From Scilla litardierei (Eukaryota; Streptophyta; Magnoliopsida; Asparagales; Asparagaceae): a stretch of 64,000 bases of DNA. The stretch lies in the NCBI GenBank assembly GCA_030789695.1, contig CM061130.1, forward strand, positions 13,259,860-13,323,859. The letters run 5' to 3'. The position numbers were made by a program, and so were the translations under genes. Positions 47,001 through 58,890 of the stretch are shown here, in pieces (the stretch's first letter is position 1; each line of letters starts with the position of its first letter). The notes below the pieces were generated by a model. The model did not search any database. It was not told the DNA's origin and was given only the letters and a program-made list of their open reading frames with translations.

Positions 47001-50000
47001 TGATATAAAATTCCTGAGTGATATTTTTGAGTGACTTGAGCAATTTAATATCTCAATTCACACAAACATTCACACAAATTTAAATGAAAATGCTATTTAT
47101 CTCAAGAGCACTGAGTGACTTGAGTGATTATTTTTTTGATTTTTTTGATTGGTTATCAACTCACATTGATAATTTGCATTCAAAGATTTAAATTGATTTT
47201 TTGCAATAAAAAATGCATTATTTTTGAATCTCAGAAAATTTAAATTGATTTTTTGAAGGGATGTGAGTTGATATTGGTTATCCATTATTTTTGAATGCAA
47301 TTTTCAAAAATTCTCAGAAAATTTGCATTTCAACATTATTTTTTTGATGGGTTAACAAATTGCATTTCACAAACTATTTGATAACCATTTGAAGGTATGT
47401 GAGTTGATATTGGTTATCCATTATCCATTCTCAAATTTCTGTCAATATCAAATTTCAATGAATGATATCAAATTGCAAATTTAGAAGATCTATTTTTTTA
47501 AGACATATCAAATTTTTGAGATTAACTCATAGGAATGGATGATATCCTATTTTCATGTTTTCTGTGATCAAAAAACAAATAGGAAAAAAATTTTGCTTTC
47601 AATTTTCCCACCCAAATAGGAATCATATAAACATTTTTGATATGGTTGTCTGCAATTTCATATCAAAAAAATTTGAACTTGGATAATCAAATATAAACTT
47701 GGATAATAGAAGCAATGCTAGAAATTTATGTTAGAAACAATGCTAGAAACATTGCAGGATGAAGCTATAAACTTATGTTTATGTTTCAAAAATTTATGTT
47801 AAGCTATAAATTAAGCTATAAATTTATGTTTCAAAAATGCTAGAAACATTGCAGGATGAAGCTATAAACTTGGATAATCAAAGGCATAAATTTATGTTTC
47901 TAGCATTGCTTCTTTGATCTGCAATGTTTCAAACAATTTGAACTTGGATAATCAAATTTATGTTTATATAAAGAGAGGTTGTCTGCAATTTTTTTGATTT
48001 CTATTATCCAAGTTTATGTTTCCTGTGACCAAGTTTTTAGATAAACATTGTGATAAAGAGAGGTTCAAAAATTTATATCACGGCCTATTGTGAGGTTGTC
48101 TGCAATGTTTGAAGCAAGTTTCAAAAATTTCTGCATACAAAATGTTTGAAGCAAGGTGTCATGTAAATTATGGTTGTATAAACCATGACACAGACTACAT
48201 GACACAGACTGTAAATTTAAATATGTCTTTGAACCATGACAAACTCATTTTTTAGTAGAGAATGTATTTGAGCATTATGTATTTGAACCATGACAAACTC
48301 ATTTTTAAACAATGCTCTCAATTATGGAGAAAAATTGAATGTGTACTTTTTGATATGGAAACCATGGATTTGAGTATTTGAATGCCCATGAGTTCATTTG
48401 CATTTGAATTGATACTTTGATAATTTGAGTTCAATGTCAATTTGCTTGGAATGCCAATGATTTGCATTTTGAAGTATTGGAATTGGCATTGAATTATTTT
48501 GAAGTATTTTGAATGCCAATGAATTATTTGAAGTATTGGCATTCCAACCTAATGAATTATTTTGAAGTATTTTGAAGTATTTCAATTTCACCTAATGAAT
48601 TGGCATTTGAAGTATTGGAATTGTTCATATAAAACTGACATAATGCAAATCATTAGAATTCCAAGCAAATTGAATTATTTTGAAGTATTTTGAAGTATTA
48701 GGTTGGAATGCCAATGAAGTATTTTGAAGTATTTGAAGTATTTTGAAGTATTTTGAAGTATTGGAATTGTTCATACTTCAAATGCCAATTCAATTGATAA
48801 TTTTTGGGTCCTGTCAATATAAGGATTTTTGGGTCCTTTCAATGAGAATTGGCATTTGAAGTATTGCATTATGGCATTTGGAATTGTTCAAATGTCAGTT
48901 TTTTTTTCATATAAGGTCCTGTGAATATAAGTTTTTGGAATTGTGAATGGCATTTGGAATTGTTCAATATAAGTTTTTGGCATTTGGAATTGTTCATATA
49001 AGGTCCTGTGAATATAAGTTTTTGGAATTGTGAATGGCATTTGGAATAGTTCAATATAAGTTTTTGGCATTTGGAATTGTTCATATAAGGTCATGTGAAT
49101 ATAAGGTCCTGTGAATGGCATTTGGAATTGTTCAATATAAGTTTTTTTCATATAAGGTCATATAATGTCAGTTTTTGGGTCCTGTGAAGATTTTTTTTAA
49201 TATGAATTTGTTAATTTGTTAATGATAAGAGCTTGATCAGAGCTTGATGATTTTTTTAATTTGTTAATGGAAATTTTAATGTTGGATGAGAGCTTGCTGA
49301 TTTGCTTCATTTTGGTTATTTTTTTAACAGGACACTTTCATTCAAATTTCCAAAATCCTGTCACAACACTAATCCTGTCATTGCCATGTTATTGCATATG
49401 TAATTGACATGCTTCTTATATTTGCTTCCCTCATTATAGGGCTGAATTTATGTGTAATTACACATATAAATTGGGTGTTATGTTTATGTGTAATTGGGTT
49501 TTATGTGTAATTGGATAATAGATCATTCTTACATAAATATAATGGATAACCTGAAGTTGCTTATACATGACGAATTGCTTATATAATGGATAACCATAAA
49601 AGAAAGTTGCTTGGATAACCATATGTAGAGAATTTTGCATATGCAATGTAGAGAATTTTGCATATGTAGAGAATTTTTTGGGTCCTGTCAATGTCAATTT
49701 TTTTGATATGCAAAATTCTCTACATATGCAAAATTTTGATATGCATATGCAAAATTCTCTACAGTGTCCTGGCAATGCATAGGATTTTCAAATCCTGGCA
49801 ATGTCAAACTTCTCTATGTATTGCAAAATTGGGTTATCAAAAATGATATAAGGAATGTCAATATTCTATTTCATATGTATTGCAAACTAATTGACTATCC
49901 TGAGGATTTAAATTGGTTTTGGTGCAATTGGTTCAATTTGTGTAATTTTGTTCAATTGGTTTTGGGTAAGAGTTTGAAATTTAGTCTCACATTAGCATTT

Positions 50001-50700
50001 GGGTAAGAGGTTGAATACATTTAGAAAAAAATGGCAACTGATTTGTGAAATGCACAAAATTACCCAAAAGCAATATTGAAACTGAAACTGAGTTATGAAA
50101 TGAAACTGAATCTATTAGCAGGACAACTCTTAACATTAGCAGGACACAAAATTACCCAAAACCAAATTTCTCTATGTTATAACCAAATTTCTCTCTATTT
50201 TGGTTAGGACATATGTCAATTCTCTAAGAATTGATTAGCATCTGAATATTAGCATTTGTTAAATTTCAAACTGATTGAATGAGAATCTTTCAAACTCTGT
50301 TTTGCATTATGTATTTTGAGAATGGATGTGCTTGGATGAGCTTGAATAGGAGAATGGATGAGCTTGGATGATTGCAAAAAAAATGATAAAGTTATTTTGA
50401 ATGAGAAAAACCTTTGACTGGTGTCTACAAAATGTTTTACTTATGGCTAAAAACTGTTTGAATGCGAAATTTTGAAATATGTATTTGACGAATGTGTCTT
50501 TGGGGAATGTGTGAATTTGGAGAATGTGTGAATTTAAATATGTATTTGAACCATGACAAACTCATTTTTAACCATGAGAAACTCATTATGTAATATCAAA
50601 TTATATCAAGAATTTCAAATTATATCAAGAATATCAAATTTCACCCTTGCGACAATGGCAACATAAAAGGAATTACAATGACACAATTTTTTCACAAGAT
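44041..50700. repeat. Phrase-scrambled AT-rich DNA
   Basis: No gene is visible in 6.6 kb. Instead short phrases recur in direct and inverted copies. A 33-bp phrase with GCTAGAAACATTGCAGG is at 47742 and 47839. A 33-bp phrase at 45538-45570 returns exactly inverted at 46158-46190. ATTTGAACTTGGATAATCAA is at 47671 and 47936. CTATTATCCAAGTTTAT at 48001 is the complement of 47693-47709. AACCATGACAAACTCATTTT occurs at about 48231, 48286 and 50549. At 48430-49170 phrases with GAAGTATTTT and GGCATTTGGAATTGTTCA recur many times. Confidence 0.65.
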
Positions 50701-50803
50701 GATGAACCATCAGCCAGGTTATTATCCACTTGCCTGTGCCAAACATCTAATATACGCTAATAATGTATTTTAATTGTACTTAGTTTGGGTTTAATTTGGA
50801 TAG

Positions 50804-52476
50804 GGCTTCAGCTCAACACAGTAGGAGAGAACGAGAACAAGAACATCGAAACATATCTCACGCTCTGACTTTTGACGGTGTACTTGATATACCTCAAATA
50901 ACACCAGCAGTGACAAATTCTCCGGTTGAACAAGAAGATTCTGTCTCAGCCTCGCATCACGATATGATTTCCGGCCAAGATCCTGGACCATCTGTCAGGT
51001 CATTATCATCTCGCCTGTACATAAAATCTTATCTCCTCCCATGTATTTAGGTGTTTTTATTTTTGTTTTTAAATTTGGATAGGGCTTTAGCCCAACACAA
51101 AAGGAGAGAACGAGAACAAGAACAACGTAACATATCTCACACTCTGACTTCTGACGGTGTCCTTGATATACCTCAAAAAACACCAGCCGTGACAACTTCT
51201 CCGGTTGAACATGAACATGCTGTCTCAGCCTCGCGTAACGATATGATTTCCGAACAAGTTCCTGGACCATCTGTCATGTCATTATCAACCTTCCTGTACA
51301 TAAAATCTTTTTCTCCTCACATGTATTTTAGTTGTGTTTATTTTTGTGTTTAAATTTGGATAGGGCTTTAGCCCAACGTAAAAGGAGAGAACGAGAACAA
51401 GAACAACGAAACATATCTCACGCTCTGACTTCTGACGGTGTACTTGATATACCTCAAATAACACCATCAGTGACAACTTCTCTGGTTGCACAAGAAGCTT
51501 CTGTCTCAGCCTTGCGTAACGATATGATTTCCGGACAAGTTCCTGGACCATCTGTCAGGTCATTATCAACCCGCCTGTACATAAAATCTTTTCTCCTCCC
51601 ATTTATTTTAGTTGTGTTTATTTTTGTGTTTAAATTTGGATAGGGCTTTAGCCCAATGTAAAAGGAGAGAACAAGAACAAGAACAACGAAACATATCTCA
51701 CGCTTTGACTTCTGACGTTGTACTTGATATACCTCAAATAACACCATCCGTGACAACTTCTCCGGTTGAACACGAAGATGCTGTCTCAGCCTCGCATAAC
51801 GATATGATTTTCGGACAAGTTCCTGGACCATCTGTCAGGTCATTATCAACCCGCCTGAACATAAAATCTTTTCTCCTCCCATTTATTTTAGTTGTGTTTA
51901 TTTTTGTGTTTAAATTTGGATAGGGCTCTAGCTCAACGCAAAAGGCGGGAACGAGAACAAGAACAACGAAACATATCTCACTCTCTGACTTCTGACGGTG
52001 TACTTGATATATCTCAAATAACCACAGCCGTGACAACTTCTCCGGTTGAACAAGAAGATGCTGTCTCAGCCTTGCGTAATGATATGATTTCCGGACAAGT
52101 TCCTGGACCATCTGTCAAGTCATTATCAACCCGCCTGTACATAAAATATTTTCTCCTCCCATTTATTTTAGTTGTGTTTATTTTTGTGTTTAAATTTGTA
52201 TAGGGCTTTAGCTCAACGCAAAAGGCGAGAACGAGAACAAATACAAGCAAACACATCTCGATATATGACTCCTACCAGTGTTCTCGATATGCCTCAAAGA
52301 ACATATGCAGTACCAACTTCTCCCGTTGAACATGAAGAGGAGGTCTCAGCCTCGCACAACGATACGATATGTGCTGAAGATGATGAACCATCTGTCAGGT
52401 TATTATTCATAAAAGCTACTCTGCTTTAATGTAACTTAATTTTATTTAATTATTATTATGGTTTTATTTTGGCTAG
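50804..52476 (+). CDS. Tandem array of six 195-nt exon-like modules (Helitron N-terminus)
   Basis: Six modules of exactly 195 nt lie at 50804-50998, 51083-51277, 51364-51558, 51644-51838, 51924-52118 and 52204-52398. A seventh, at 52477, runs into the Rep coding exon. Between them are intron-like segments of about 85 nt (78-86) that start GT and end GGATAG or GCTAG. Each module begins with the third base of a codon and ends after the second, so splicing preserves one frame. Each encodes 65 residues with a basic motif (QRKRREREQEQRNIS), then 'SDGVLDIPQITP', 'TSPVEQEDAVSAS' and 'GPSVR'. Basic 'RRERE' runs are typical of plant Helitron protein N-termini. No start codon was identified upstream. 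The modules may be a spliced repeat domain or just a tandem duplication. Confidence 0.6.
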
Positions 52477-54106
52477 GTGTTTAGCTCAATGTCAAAGGAG
52501 AGAACGAGAAAAAGCTCAACGAAACATATCTCGATATATGACTCCTATCTGTATACCTCAAATAACACCTGGATTAATAACTTCTCCAGTTGAACAAGAA
52601 GACGCTGGCTCATCCTCGATCTTCCGATGTCGGTCAACTCCGCATGGCTCTGGTCCACCAACTCAGGTTGATTTTGGTCGGCACTATCTTGGATTAATGA
52701 ACATTCCATGCCCTCATTGTTCAGCCTTACACTGGTTGGATGAACAGTTGTCGAAGTCAACTTTGAGAACACATCTTTTTGGAACATGTTGTTTGCAAGG
52801 AACATTAAGATTGCCGAAACTTAATGAACCCCCTCCAGCACTTCGAGAATTATATGATGGTGACAGTGAGGCATCAAAATCATTTCGAATGTATACTCGG
52901 GAGTATAATGCAGCTAATGCATTTACCAGCCTTGGTGTGACAATGGATCAAAGATTGATTGCTGGTAGAGGCCCGAACATATTTACTATTCATGGGGAAT
53001 TACGCCATCAAACAGGATCACTTCTGCCCCAACCGGATTAAACAGCAAGTTATTGTCAACTTTACATATATGATCCGGATTCTGCTATGGAGTTCCAAAG
53101 TAATAGAAATCCACATTTGAGCAAGGATGTCTTACAAATTATTCAAAATTGTTTATCGGGCATAAATCCATTCATCAAACTATATTGTCAGGCGTATTCT
53201 GTTTTATCTCAAGCAGATTCATGTGGTCATGATCTTCCTGTATATCTGCATTACAATTCAAACAAGGATCGTCGCCGTTATAACCTCCCAACCGTAGATG
53301 AGATTGTGGTTATTTTACCTGGTGATGGCTATCGGCCTTCCGGGATGCGAGATATAGTTTTACATCTTCGAGGAAATCATCAATTAATGCAAATCAATGA
53401 GACTCATCCTGCATACTTACCATTACACAACGTCTTATTATTTCCTCATGGTCAGCTTGGATGGGAACCTGAGTTGAAGCAGTGGGATCCAGTTCAAAAC
53501 ATATCCTCAAGTAGACGCCTGACCAGGTGTGAGTTTTATAGCTACCGTCTGTTTGAAAGACAGAACGAGTATTCTTCAATTTTGAGAGCGGGAAAGTTAT
53601 TCCAGGAGTTCATAGTTGATGCTTGGGCAGCAATTGAGCAACATCGTTTGACATTCATCAAACTTAATCAACGAAAACTCCGCTCAGAGCTCTATCAGGG
53701 TCTTGCAGATATCGATGCATATGCCAGATGTGACCAAATTGGATAGCACATGATACTTCCTTCATCTTTCACTGGCAGTGCACGTCACATGTTTGAAATA
53801 TTTCAAGACTCGATGGCTATCACACGTTATAACCAACACCCGGATATTTTTCTTACCATGACCGCAAATCCAAAGTGGCCAGAAATTACTTCGGCTCTAC
53901 TGCCCAATCAAAAGGCTACCGACCGTCCAGATTTAGTCGCACGTGTATTTGAGTTAAAAAGAAAGGCTTTGATGAAGGAGATTGATGGCAATAATGTATT
54001 TGGAAAGAAAGTAGCACATGTATTTACAATTGAATTTCAGAAACTTGGTCTTCCACATATGCATGCTCTTTTCTTTCTTCGTGGACCCGATAAGATTCAT
54101 ACAAGT
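52477..54106 (+). pseudogene. Helitron Rep/helicase, N-terminal part with HUH motif
   Basis: Starts with a diverged seventh copy of the basic module, then the plant Helitron zinc-like region CPHCSALHWLDEQL and 'FGTCCLQGTLRLP' (about 52710-52815), 'YNAANAFTSLGV', 'FTIHGELRHQTGSLLP', and the Helitron_like_N domain (YSYRLFERQN, near 53535). 'LPSSFTGSARHMFEIFQDSMAI' and 'TMTANPKWPEI' follow, then the Rep HUH motif in 'GLPHMHALFFLRG' near 54047-54090. TAA at 53039 and TAG at 53744 interrupt one otherwise continuous frame. Rep nicks and joins DNA ends in rolling-circle transposition. The Tat element cuts the frame right after 'DKIHTS' at 54106; it resumes at 61909. Confidence 0.85.
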
Positions 54107-55205
54107 TGTTTCAGAGTGTTTTCTCACTACAGTATCGTTGACCGTGGACTGCCCGGTCAACGTGGTCAAGGGGTCGATTAGGGTCCCTTGGGTGCGTCGA
54201 GCGCGTGTAGACGCGATGCGAATCGGAGATGTAGTCGACGCAGAGCACGTCAGCTGGGCCGGGTCTGGATCCTCGGCCTCTGGGGGGCTGAGGGGAAGCC
54301 TTGGCCCGGTGTGAGGTGCTCGGCCTCGGACGGTCGGACGACGAGGGGAAGCCTCGGTGCCTTGGCTTGACGCGTGACCGACACGGAGCTGAGGGGAAGC
54401 CTCGGCTCGGATGGGTGCGCTCGGCCTCGGTCGGTCGGACGACGAGGGGTAGCCTCGGTCGTCTCGCTTGATGCGCGGCCGGCTTGGAGCTGAGGGGAAG
54501 CCTCGGCTCGGATGGATGCGCTCGGCCTCGGTTTCTCCTGGCGTCGAGGGGTGGCCTCGATGCCTTGGCTGATGCTTGATGGCGTTCGCCTGGTGTCGAA
54601 GGGAAGCTTCGGCACTTGGATCTAACGTCTTCCTGAACAGACGAGAACACTCGTCAGGGAGGCCGGACCTTGGTTCCGGCCAAATCCCCTCTGATGCCTA
54701 AGTCAGATGACAGTCTGAAAGAGGAGGCTCGGTGGGGACGGTTCGACTCGAGAGAAGATCGGAACGACGTCCTCCGGCGCGAGCAGGGGGAAGGAGATGA
54801 AGTGGGGGAACTAGGTCGTTGATGGAGTACCTTAGGTTTTGTTACCTGAGATGCGGTCCCCTGTTCAGTCGTCCTCCTAGTCCTTTTATAGGCCTCTCGT
54901 CGCGACCACCCATGACTCACGTCCTTTGTCCTCCCCCCAATCGGGCCCCCTCAATCCGCCTCCCCATCGCCGCTCCCTGCGCCATGCCAGCACCTCCCCA
55001 TAACGGCCATTAAGTGGCAGCGGGCCTGGGGGAACGGTTATCGCTGGAGTGGGCAAGTGACTCGCGTGTTTCTGGGGTCGGGTCGGATCGATGTTCGGGG
55101 TCCTCTCATGGGCTTCGTTGGGTGGGCTTGGACCCCCCACGATTTCGCGTTGTAGGCTGCGCCTTTGGGCCCATGCTGTTGGGCCTCCGTAAAATAGACG
55201 TATCA
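54107..55205 (-). repeat. 3' LTR of the Tat-type element
   Basis: 1099 bp, TG...CA ends, nearly the same as 60807-61903, with scattered substitutions and few one-base indels. Inside, 54290-54600 is a GC-rich run of related phrases (GAGGGGAAGCCTCGG recurring), which produces false open frames on both strands. A TATAAAAGG box on the minus strand lies at 54882-54890. Confidence 0.85.
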
Positions 55206-55220
55206 ATTGCCCCCATCGGT
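55206..55220 (-). other. Polypurine tract of the Tat-type element
   Basis: On the minus strand GATGGGGGCAAT directly adjoins the 3' LTR. It is interrupted by a C and a T but in the right place for plus-strand priming. Confidence 0.6.
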
Positions 55221-55427
55221 TGGGCCGATCGGCCTTGGCCGGTTCGGTTCGACCGATGTGACTCCTGGGGTTCCGATTGGCGCGTCAGTTGAGGCGTGGT
55301 CATAAATGAAGGTCATGATGAGGCGGATCGATAGGACTTCCCTTGGCACCGATTTCGAAACGCCGCCGGCTCTTTGAGGCTTGCCACGCGTTCCTGTCAG
55401 GCGTTTTGAATTCACCCCTGGGTCTTG

Positions 55428-55435
55428 TATATAAG
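55428..55435 (+). promoter_or_regulatory. TATA box of the antisense gene
   Basis: TATATAAG lies 143 bp before the ATG at 55578. It is followed by a CT-rich leader (TTCTTCCTCCCTCTTCTCTC, 55459 onward) typical of plant 5' UTRs. This suggests that the gene opposite to gag has its own promoter inside the retrotransposon. Confidence 0.6.
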
Positions 55436-55577
55436 TGCACCGGTTGCTTTGATCCCAACTTCTTCCTCCCTCTTCTCTCTGTTCCGGGCTTTCCACAAAC
55501 TCGGAGTCTTCCGCCGCCTTCGTTCTCTTGCCTTCTCCAAATAAACAAAAAGGTAACTCCTTTCACATCCTCATATT

Positions 55578-57715
55578 ATGGCTGCTCTTAGGATAGGTGG
55601 CTCTGGCCAAGGGGCGAGGGATCCTCCTGAGTCCAGGCGTGGCGGGCCCCGATCTGTGGGATCCGGTTCCTCCTCGGGGAGCCGTTCCCTCCGAGACAAA
55701 GGGAAGGGGAAGCTCTTCCCAGACTATGCTGGTGATGATGTGGCGTCGGTTGCCGTGCGGCTTAATGTACCTCCGGTTATCCTCAGAACGCCGTCAAGGA
55801 CTCCTTTTCTGGCGGCTGCGGCGATTCGGGGAAGGTACCTCTGCCACCCGTATGATGTTCGAGTCCCTTTCATCGACGAGCGGATCTGTCTTCTGAGGAG
55901 CAACGAAGTCGGCGTTTACGTCGAGATGTTCTGTCTGGGTCTTCGTTTCCCGCTCAATCCCTTCTTTATCCAAGTCATGGAGTACCTCATGGTGTCCCTT
56001 TGCCAGTTTACCCCCTGTTCGGTTGCGGTTCTGACAGGCTTTGTGATGCTCTGCTGCACTCGCGGTCTGCAGCCATCTCTCCCCCTCCTCTTCTATTTTT
56101 ATCAGATCCAGACGGTCGGTCTAGGGTCATGGCTGCACCTCCGAGCCCGCGCGGGGAGGGAATGCCTGATCGGGCTACCCCACTGGGCGGGGGATTGGAG
56201 CTCGGGTTATGTCTTCGTAGTCTTCCTTGAGGATGCTCAGATTTTGACAGGTTGGGGTGGGTCAGGTCGGCCTCGCCGAATGCAAACCCTCTCCGAGGCT
56301 GATCAGGCGGCCGTCGCGCTGCTGTCGGCCCTCCCCTTGGAGGCGAAGTCTATCTGGCCTGTGCTGGACGACCTACTCCTGAAGGCCGTCTTGTGGTCTC
56401 CGGGTAGGTCGCTTTTTTAGTCCTGGATTGCCACGTGGCTTACCCTGATTTCGGTTTTGCTTGCAGGAATGGCTGGTCGCGAGTTCACCCGCAACGTCGA
56501 TGAGCTGATTCGGCGTGGAGCCGCTCGGAGCCGAGGCAGCACCTCGGGAAGGGCGCCTCGGCGGATCGTCGAGGAGGAGGTGCGCCGAGCCGAGCCCACC
56601 GTGGGCAAGGTGGCGGTCGCGCCTCCCGTCTCTACTTCTGGTAGTCCCCTCCCCGGGGAGGTCGCAAGAGCCGGATCCGTCCCACCGGCCCAAGTGGTGG
56701 GGGATGATGATGGGTCCGGTGCAGCTCCTCTTGCGCCTGGCGCGCCCCCTCTTGTCTCCGAGGGTGGAGGTGGCACGAGGCGGAAGCGCTCCCCTTCGGC
56801 GCCTACCGAGCCTCGCAGAGGGAAGAGGAGGAAGGAAGGTGCGGATCCCCCCAGTCCGGTGCGCTCCGTGCCCCCGGCGGTGGCCGCCGAGGATCTTCCA
56901 GTGACCCTGACGACCACCCCCGTCGCAGCGGCCCTACCTCCATTATCAGGAATCGGTGCCCTGTTGGCGAGCTGCTCGGCCTCCCTCGAGGTCACCCCCG
57001 GGGACTTGGTGTTTGTCGACCGAGCCTTGGCTCAGCAGTTGGCCGAAGGCTCCGTCCTCCCCTGGGACCGTGGTCTCCTCGAGAGGGCCCCCGCCGACAA
57101 GGTGTCGGACATCTTGGTCTGGATCCTTCAGCAGGTCTGGCTATCCCGCTGTCCCTTTCTTTCCTTCGCTTTCTTCTTGGCTCATGTCTTGTCGTTCAGG
57201 GTTCAACACTCGCTGTCGAGTCGCAGCGTCGAGCTGTCTGTTTGAGGGAGCTGGAGGAGTCCTCTGCAAAGGACCACGAGTGGGCTGGGGCAGCGGAGGT
57301 AGCTGCGGTGGTGGCCCAGATGGAGTCTCGGCAACTCAAACTCTAGGTGGCCGAGCTAGAGGGACGAGTGGCCGATCTCCAGGGGGAGTTGGAGGACGCT
57401 CGGCGGTCGGCCGAGGAAGCGGCGGAGTCGTTCCGCCTAGGGAGGGAGGAGTTCCAGAGGGAACTGTCGGATCGGCGTCAGGTGGCGCGGTTTGCGGATG
57501 AGGTGGAGAGGGGCGTCGTCGGGACTCTGGGGGAGAGGATCTTCGAGGTCCTCGGGGAGGCCTTCGGTAAGTATGAAGACCTTATCGGCCCCCGGATCGT
57601 CAAAGTCGTCCAGTCCTCCTTCCGGGATTGTGCGGAGCGCGTCCTGCAAGCCCTTCCGCCTGCCGATCCCCCTCGCTCCGAGCAGGGCGAGGCGCCCGAG
57701 GATGCGTCCTCCTGA
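55578..57715 (+). CDS. Antisense three-exon gene: 'putative gypsy type transposon' (PF04195-like) protein
   Basis: Exon 1 is 55578-56403, intron 56404-56466 (GTAGGT...TTGCAG). Exon 2 is 56467-57134, intron 57135-57199 (GTCTGG...TTCAG). Exon 3 is 57200-57715. Joining keeps one frame of about 669 residues with a single internal TAG at 57344-57346. The N-terminal part is Gly/Ser/Arg-rich. Residues about 95-250 match the PF04195 pattern (EVGVYVEMFCLGLRFPLNPF, then 'VMEYL', 'GFVMLC'). Exon 2 is Pro/Arg-rich with a basic KRRK cluster that could be a nuclear signal. Exon 3 is a Glu/Arg/Leu coiled coil (VAELEGRVADLQGELEDARR). Function of this family is unknown; it is usual in or near plant gypsy elements. 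Opposite strand to gag. Confidence 0.7.
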
Positions 57716-58204
57716 TCCCGGGTCCCCTAGGTCATCCTTCCCGGCCTGTCATCCTTGTTTTTATCCTCAAATTTTTCAGCATCCGCTTCGCTTTGGCCCA
57801 GCCTACTTGAAATGGATCCCTGACCTCGCAATCTCCATTGGCATCTTTACCGGCTCTCTGCTTCAGGGCAAACAATTGCTGATTGCAAGGATGTTCATTT
57901 AAGCCAGCAATTTTGTGTTCTTGGTCGACAAGTTTTGCTCTGCCGGCGTCACCCTAGTTTTCGTGGGTGACGAATTTTGTTGTTCGCCGAGAGTGAATTA
58001 TTTGTAAGGAGGTTCCTCCACTTCGATTTCCTGTAAAAAGACACACTTTTGTACCTCGGTTAACTGTTGGAAATGAAATTGACCTACTTGAATTTTCCGC
58101 GCATTTTGCTTTGTTGCTGCGACTTCGGCTCCTCTGCTGATGTTGGTCGCTCGCCTCCTTCCTCCGGGAGGTCGCCCCTAGTCCCTCGAGTGGAAAAGTC
58201 GGTT
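57716..58204 (+). other. 3' region of the antisense gene, no further coding
   Basis: Noncoding sequence between the stop codon and the 90-bp repeat. It is moderately GC-rich with T-rich patches, as in a 3' UTR. No clear AATAAA was seen; AATGAAATTG at about 58070 is a weak substitute. Confidence 0.4.
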
Positions 58205-58890
58205 GATGTCCTTATTGGCTGGGGGGGTTGCCCCAGTCCTATAAACAATGGAGTCGGTCTAACCGTCTTCGCTGGCTGCGGGGGTCGCTCTCAGTCTTAT
58301 GAGCAATGGAGTAGGTCAGCGAGGGAGAAGTCCCTCAGCTTAGGACCAGTTGGCGTCTACGCTGGCTGGGGGAATTGCCCCCAGACTTACGAGCAATGGT
58401 GTCGGTCAGCGAGGGTGAAGCTCCTCGGCTTAGGACCGGTCGGCGTCGGCGCTGGCTGGGGAAATTTCCCCCAGACTTACGAGCGATGGAGTCGGTCAGC
58501 GAGGGTGAAGCTCCTCGGCTTAGGACCGATCGGCGTCTGCGCTGGCTGGGGGAATTGCCCCCAGACTTACGAGCGATGGAGTCAGTCAGCGAGGGTGAAG
58601 CTCCTCGGCTTAGGACCGGTCGGCGTCTGCGCTGGCTGGGGGAATTGCCCCCAGACTTACGAGCGATGGAGTCGGTCAGCGAGGGTGAAGCTCCTCGGCT
58701 TAGGACCGTTCGGTGTCTGCGCTGGCTGGGGGAATTGCCCCCAGACTTACGTGTGTCGGAGTCGGCCAACGAGGGTGAAGCTCCTCGGCTTAGGACCGGT
58801 CGGCGTCTACGCTGGCTGGGGGAATTGCCCCCAGACTTACGAGCGTCGGAGTCGGTCAACGAGGGTGAAGCTCCTCGGCTTAGGACCAGT
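58205..58890. repeat. 90-bp tandem repeat array (about 7.5 copies)
   Basis: The phrase CCAGACTTAC recurs at 58381, 58471, 58561, 58651, 58741 and 58831, exactly 90 bp apart, with degenerate copies upstream from about 58205. Each unit contains GAGGGTGAAGCTCCTCGGCT and GCTGGCTGGGGGAATTGCCC, the latter a small palindrome. As 90 is divisible by three and stops are absent, several frames on both strands stay open as 30-residue repeats. Tandem repeats beside coding regions are common in Tat elements and are known sources of satellite DNA. Confidence 0.9.

Noticed and set aside
51285..52256. Overlapping minus-strand open frames across the 280-bp repeat
   Set aside because: They repeat with the array, have no family resemblance, and are the mirror of the plus-strand modules that join in frame to Rep.
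50804..52476. CRISPR-like array
   Set aside because: Units are 280 bp with no short repeat and unique spacer pattern, and the sequence is eukaryotic transposon DNA.
54111..54650. Pro/Arg/Ser-rich minus-strand frames in the Tat LTRs (also 60811-61349)
   Set aside because: They occur identically in both LTRs and come from GC-rich recurring phrases.
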